64,000 bases of DNA from Nocardia ignorata NBRC 108230 (GTDB taxonomy: Bacteria; Actinomycetota; Actinomycetes; Mycobacteriales; Mycobacteriaceae). Positions 61,298-64,000 of this stretch are shown here, in pieces. A program made the position numbers and the translations under genes. The stretch covers positions 1-64,000 of the forward strand of contig NZ_BDBI01000028.1 of the NCBI RefSeq assembly GCF_001612905.1. Direction: 5' to 3'. Within the stretch, counting starts at the first letter, position 1; each line of letters opens with the position of its first letter. Below the pieces are notes generated by a model. That model worked only from the letters and a program-made list of their open reading frames with translations, had not been told where the DNA came from and did not search any database.

Positions 61298-62743
61298 ATG
61301 TTCGCTCGTCATACCAGCCGATCAGTTCTGCTCGTACTCGGCGCGATCGCTGTGTTCTCCACGGGCACCGGCACGGCCGGTCCCGGCTGGGGGCCGCTCG
61401 CCGGGCCGAATCCGTTCCTCGGGCCGACCGGTACGGCGACCATGCACGGCGACGCGGGGTCGTCGGACGCGGTGCCGCACGCGGGACCCGGGCCCGGCGC
61501 GCGAGGTATCGGCGGGTACCCACTCGGGGCGGCCTGCCCGACCCTGCTGCAGGGCTCCGACGGACTCGTTGTGGCGCTGTGTACGGCGGTGGCCGATCGT
61601 GCGCCGGTACTGCATTTGATCGACCCGTCCGCCGGGGGAATTCCGGGTACCGGGTCGGTGATGTCCGGGTCGCTCGCACAGATGACTTTGGCCAAAGGCG
61701 GCCTGCTCGGCGGGGTGTACGCCTATCTCGACCACGCCGACCGGCTGGTCGTGGTCGACGGCAATCGCGCGCTCCTGCGGATCGCCCACGAACGCGGCGC
61801 CAGGGGATGGGAATTGCGCGTGGTGGAAGCCGTCGACCTGACCACGGCCATTCCGGCGGACGACGGTGTCACCGGCCTGGTGCCCGACTGGTCGGGCACG
61901 GTGTGGTTCGCGACGGAGAACGGCATCGTCGGGACAGTCACCGCGGAAGGTGTGATCGCCACGGTGACTCTGCCCGCCGAGGAGAAGGTGGCCAACAGCA
62001 TCTCCTCCGCGCCGAGCGGCCGGGTGGCGGTCGCGACCACGCACGCGCTCTACGAATTCGGCACCGATGCTTCGGGCAAGCCGGTGCGGCTGTGGCGCGC
62101 GGCCTACGACCGGGGCCCGGCCCGCAAACCGGGGCAGCTGTCGTGGGGCACCGGGTCGACGCCGACGTACTTCGGACCGGATACCGGCGCCGACTATCTC
62201 ACCGTCGTCGACAACGCCGCCGATCAGGTGAAGGTGCTCGTATTCCGTTCCGGCAGCGGCGAACTCGTCTGTTCTCGGCCGGTGCTCACCGAAGGCGGTG
62301 CGGGCAGCGAGAATTCGCCGATCGGCATCGGCGGCTCGGTCTTCGTGGCCTCCACCTACGGCTATCCGTACCCGGCGGTGCCGGACGGTGCGGGTCCGGC
62401 GCAACCCGAAACAGCGCCGTTCGCCGGCGGCATGACGCGCGTCGACGTGGACCGCGACGGCTGCCGAACAGTCTGGGAGAACACGGTGCGCAGTGCCGCG
62501 GTACCGCACATCTCGACAGCGGACGGGCTCGTCTACACGATCACCCGCGACGGCACACCGAACACGACACCCATCGACGGCTACTCCTTCACCGTCATCG
62601 ATCCCGAGGACGGCGCAGTGGTGAGCCGAAACGAACTGCCACCCACCATGCTCGCCGACCCACTGCAAACCTCGCCGTTGATCCTGCGCAACGGCGAGGT
62701 ACTTCAGGGAGTAACCACAGGCATCGTCCGAATCGGTCGCTGA
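61298..62743 (+). CDS. Exported propeller-like protein
   Basis: 481 aa. Signal peptide (RSVLLVLGAIAVFSTGTGTA), then blade-like repeats (SGTVWFATENGIVGTV, SGRVAVATTHALYEF, DYLTVVDNAADQVKVLVF, GSVFVASTYGYPYP, ADGLVYTITRDG) without catalytic residues that I can identify. Similar secreted proteins are known in Nocardia/Rhodococcus as hypothetical. A CAGTAT -10-like box ends 7 bases before the ATG and no SD is present, so the message may be leaderless. Confidence 0.78.
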   Translation: MFARHTSRSVLLVLGAIAVFSTGTGTAGPGWGPLAGPNPFLGPTGTATMHGDAGSSDAVPHAGPGPGARGIGGYPLGAACPTLLQGSDGLVVALCTAVADRAPVLHLIDPSAGGIPGTGSVMSGSLAQMTLAKGGLLGGVYAYLDHADRLVVVDGNRALLRIAHERGARGWELRVVEAVDLTTAIPADDGVTGLVPDWSGTVWFATENGIVGTVTAEGVIATVTLPAEEKVANSISSAPSGRVAVATTHALYEFGTDASGKPVRLWRAAYDRGPARKPGQLSWGTGSTPTYFGPDTGADYLTVVDNAADQVKVLVFRSGSGELVCSRPVLTEGGAGSENSPIGIGGSVFVASTYGYPYPAVPDGAGPAQPETAPFAGGMTRVDVDRDGCRTVWENTVRSAAVPHISTADGLVYTITRDGTPNTTPIDGYSFTVIDPEDGAVVSRNELPPTMLADPLQTSPLILRNGEVLQGVTTGIVRIGR

Positions 62744-62763
62744 ATTTCCTCGATGACGGGGAT

Positions 62764-64000
62764 TCAGGCCGAGCGGGTGATGGTGACCTTCACGTTTTTC
62801 ATGATCGGCTGATCGCTCTGGGTGCTGATGTCGCCGATCGCGCACAAGACATTCAGTTCGGGCATATATCCGGCTGCGCAACCGCGGGGGATGTCGTAGG
62901 GGATGACCTTGTAGTTGTGGACCGACCGGGTGCTGCCGTCGCGGGCGATGCTGGTGATATCGACGTCGTCGAATTGCGACAGGCCGCGTTCGCGCATGTC
63001 GTCGTCGTTCATGAAAACGAGGGTGCGCAGATTCTTGATGCCGCGGTAGCGGTCGTTGTCGGAATAGATGGTGGTGTTCCACTGGTCGTGTGAACGCAGC
63101 GTCGCCAGGCGCAGAATGCCGGGTTCCTGGGTGAGGTCGGGCAGATCGGCGCAGGAGAACTCGGCTTTGCCCGATGGCGTGAGGAAGATCAGTTCCCGGG
63201 CCGGTTGCTTGATGCGGAAGCCGAGCGGCAAACGCACTCGCCGGTTGAAATCCTCGAATCCGTCGAGCACCTGCGACATGGTGTCGCGGATGCGGTCGTA
63301 GTCGGCGACGTAGTAGTCCCACGGTGTTTTGCTCTGTGGCAGTGCGGCTTTCGCGATTCCGGCGATGATGGCCGGTTCCGACAGCAGGTGCCGGGAGGCC
63401 GGCTTCTTCATGCCCTTGGACAGGTGGACCATCGCCATCGAGTCCTCGACCGAGGTCTGCTGTTCTCCGCCGCGCTGGATGTCCTTCTCCGTGCGGCCCA
63501 GGCACGGCAGGATCAGGGCTTCGGTGCCGTGCACGAGGTGGCTGCGGTTGAGTTTGGTGCTCACCTGGATGGTGAGGTCGCATTTGCGCAGGGCCTGGTA
63601 GGTGTAGGCGGTGTCGGGTGCGGCGAGCGCGAAATTGCCGCCCATCGCCATGAACACCTTCAGTTTTCCGGCCTGCATCGCCTCGATGGTGGCGACGACG
63701 TCGTAGCCGTCGGCACGCGGTGAGGTGATGCCGCAGGCCTCGTCGAGCCGATCGAGGAACCGCGCCGCCGGCTTGTTGGCGATGCCGCAGGTGCGGTTGC
63801 CCTGCACATTGCTGTGCCCGCGCACCGGTGACGGACCGGCACCCTCGCGCCCCAGATTGCCGCGCAACAGCAGCACGTTCACGATCTCGCGAACGGTGTC
63901 GACACCGTGCTCGTGCTGGGTCACCCCGAGGCACCAGCTGATGATGCTTCGATCGGCCTCGCAGTAGACGCGCGCGGCCTTACGGACATCGTCCTCGGTG
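62764..64000 (-). CDS. Molybdopterin oxidoreductase (FdhF-like), N-terminus beyond window
   Basis: At least 412 codons; the frame runs off the right edge, where EDDVRKAARVYCEADRSIISWCLG continues into GVTQHEHGVDTV. GNLGREGAGPSPVRGHSNVQGNRTCGI, YTYQALRKCDLTIQVSTKLNRSHLVHG and the C-terminal cofactor-binding region (VFMNDDDMRERGLSQFDDVDI) match the FdhF-like alpha subunits of actinobacteria (Rv2900c type). The true substrate is uncertain despite the formate-dehydrogenase name. Confidence 0.9.
   Translation of the reverse strand, partial: TEDDVRKAARVYCEADRSIISWCLGVTQHEHGVDTVREIVNVLLLRGNLGREGAGPSPVRGHSNVQGNRTCGIANKPAARFLDRLDEACGITSPRADGYDVVATIEAMQAGKLKVFMAMGGNFALAAPDTAYTYQALRKCDLTIQVSTKLNRSHLVHGTEALILPCLGRTEKDIQRGGEQQTSVEDSMAMVHLSKGMKKPASRHLLSEPAIIAGIAKAALPQSKTPWDYYVADYDRIRDTMSQVLDGFEDFNRRVRLPLGFRIKQPARELIFLTPSGKAEFSCADLPDLTQEPGILRLATLRSHDQWNTTIYSDNDRYRGIKNLRTLVFMNDDDMRERGLSQFDDVDITSIARDGSTRSVHNYKVIPYDIPRGCAAGYMPELNVLCAIGDISTQSDQPIMKNVKVTITRSA

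Noticed and set aside
61322-63934. An 870-codon minus-strand open frame over the exported propeller gene and the oxidoreductase
   Set aside because: It is out of frame with the oxidoreductase and antisense to the propeller gene; Arg/His-rich without motifs.

Overview
The window is high-GC actinobacterial DNA. Gene order in the first 17.4 kb (HAD phosphatase, tlyA, NAD kinase, recN, steA, steB/mctB, pyrG, NUDIX, xerD, parA-like, scpA, scpB, rluB, cmk, der) is the block found at Rv1692-Rv1713 in Mycobacterium tuberculosis, so the organism is a member of the Mycobacteriales. The accessory content (encapsulin with a dye-decolorizing peroxidase, DUF5313/DUF6328 proteins, fadD15-type ligase, many TetR/MarR regulators, very few IS-like features) fits Nocardia/Rhodococcus best; the genus is an inference.

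Layout. 1-348: tandem 43-bp repeats. 349-17409: core block of tightly overlapping plus-strand genes, closed by a strong hairpin. 17450-18463: a divergent TetR/hydrolase pair that has lost both 5' ends. 18577-21422: YggT, a homoserine-dehydrogenase-like protein lacking its catalytic segment, and divergent aspartokinase. 21429-26914: GNAT, an AT-rich intergenic region with a perfect LexA-type SOS box ahead of a small membrane protein, then a stress-like island (nucleotidyltransferase-BON, metallophosphoesterase, KGG protein, DUF6328, iron-permease-like protein, Cys-rich protein). 26918-32424: ECF41 sigma factor divergent from an FMN reductase-SnoaL fusion, SDR/epoxide-hydrolase pair, ArsR-SRPBCC fusion operon, CsbD. 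32523-37075: sugar porter, GH65 phosphorylase and beta-phosphoglucomutase operon. 37324-46733: lipoprotein, OhrR-like MarR, YbdK-type ligase, ATP-grasp with CocE-type hydrolase, membrane protein, PQQ-type sugar dehydrogenase lipoprotein, DJ-1/PfpI protein. 46770-48193: a second decayed TetR/hydrolase locus. 48203-64000: secreted proteins, PLP decarboxylase, acyl-CoA ligase, topoisomerase IB, cytochrome P450, orphan cydA operon, encapsulin-DyP and a molybdopterin oxidoreductase cut by the window edge.

Two themes stand out. First, at least seven genes or operons scattered from 24.8 to 54 kb carry the same promoter pattern GNNT-N15-GGGTAN (spacer 15 in every case; one has GGATAT), which resembles the SigF/SigB general-stress class; this links the KGG/NTase-BON/metallophosphoesterase operon, DUF6328, iron-permease-like protein, Cys-rich/SRPBCC pair, CsbD, YbdK/VOC pair and an 85-aa protein into one probable stress regulon. 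Second, several enzymes look re-purposed or incomplete: the dehydrogenase-like ACT protein beside aspartokinase, a P450 without the acid-alcohol pair, a decarboxylase without the PLP-stacking His, and a cydA without cydB. No tRNA, rRNA, CRISPR array or insertion sequence was seen.
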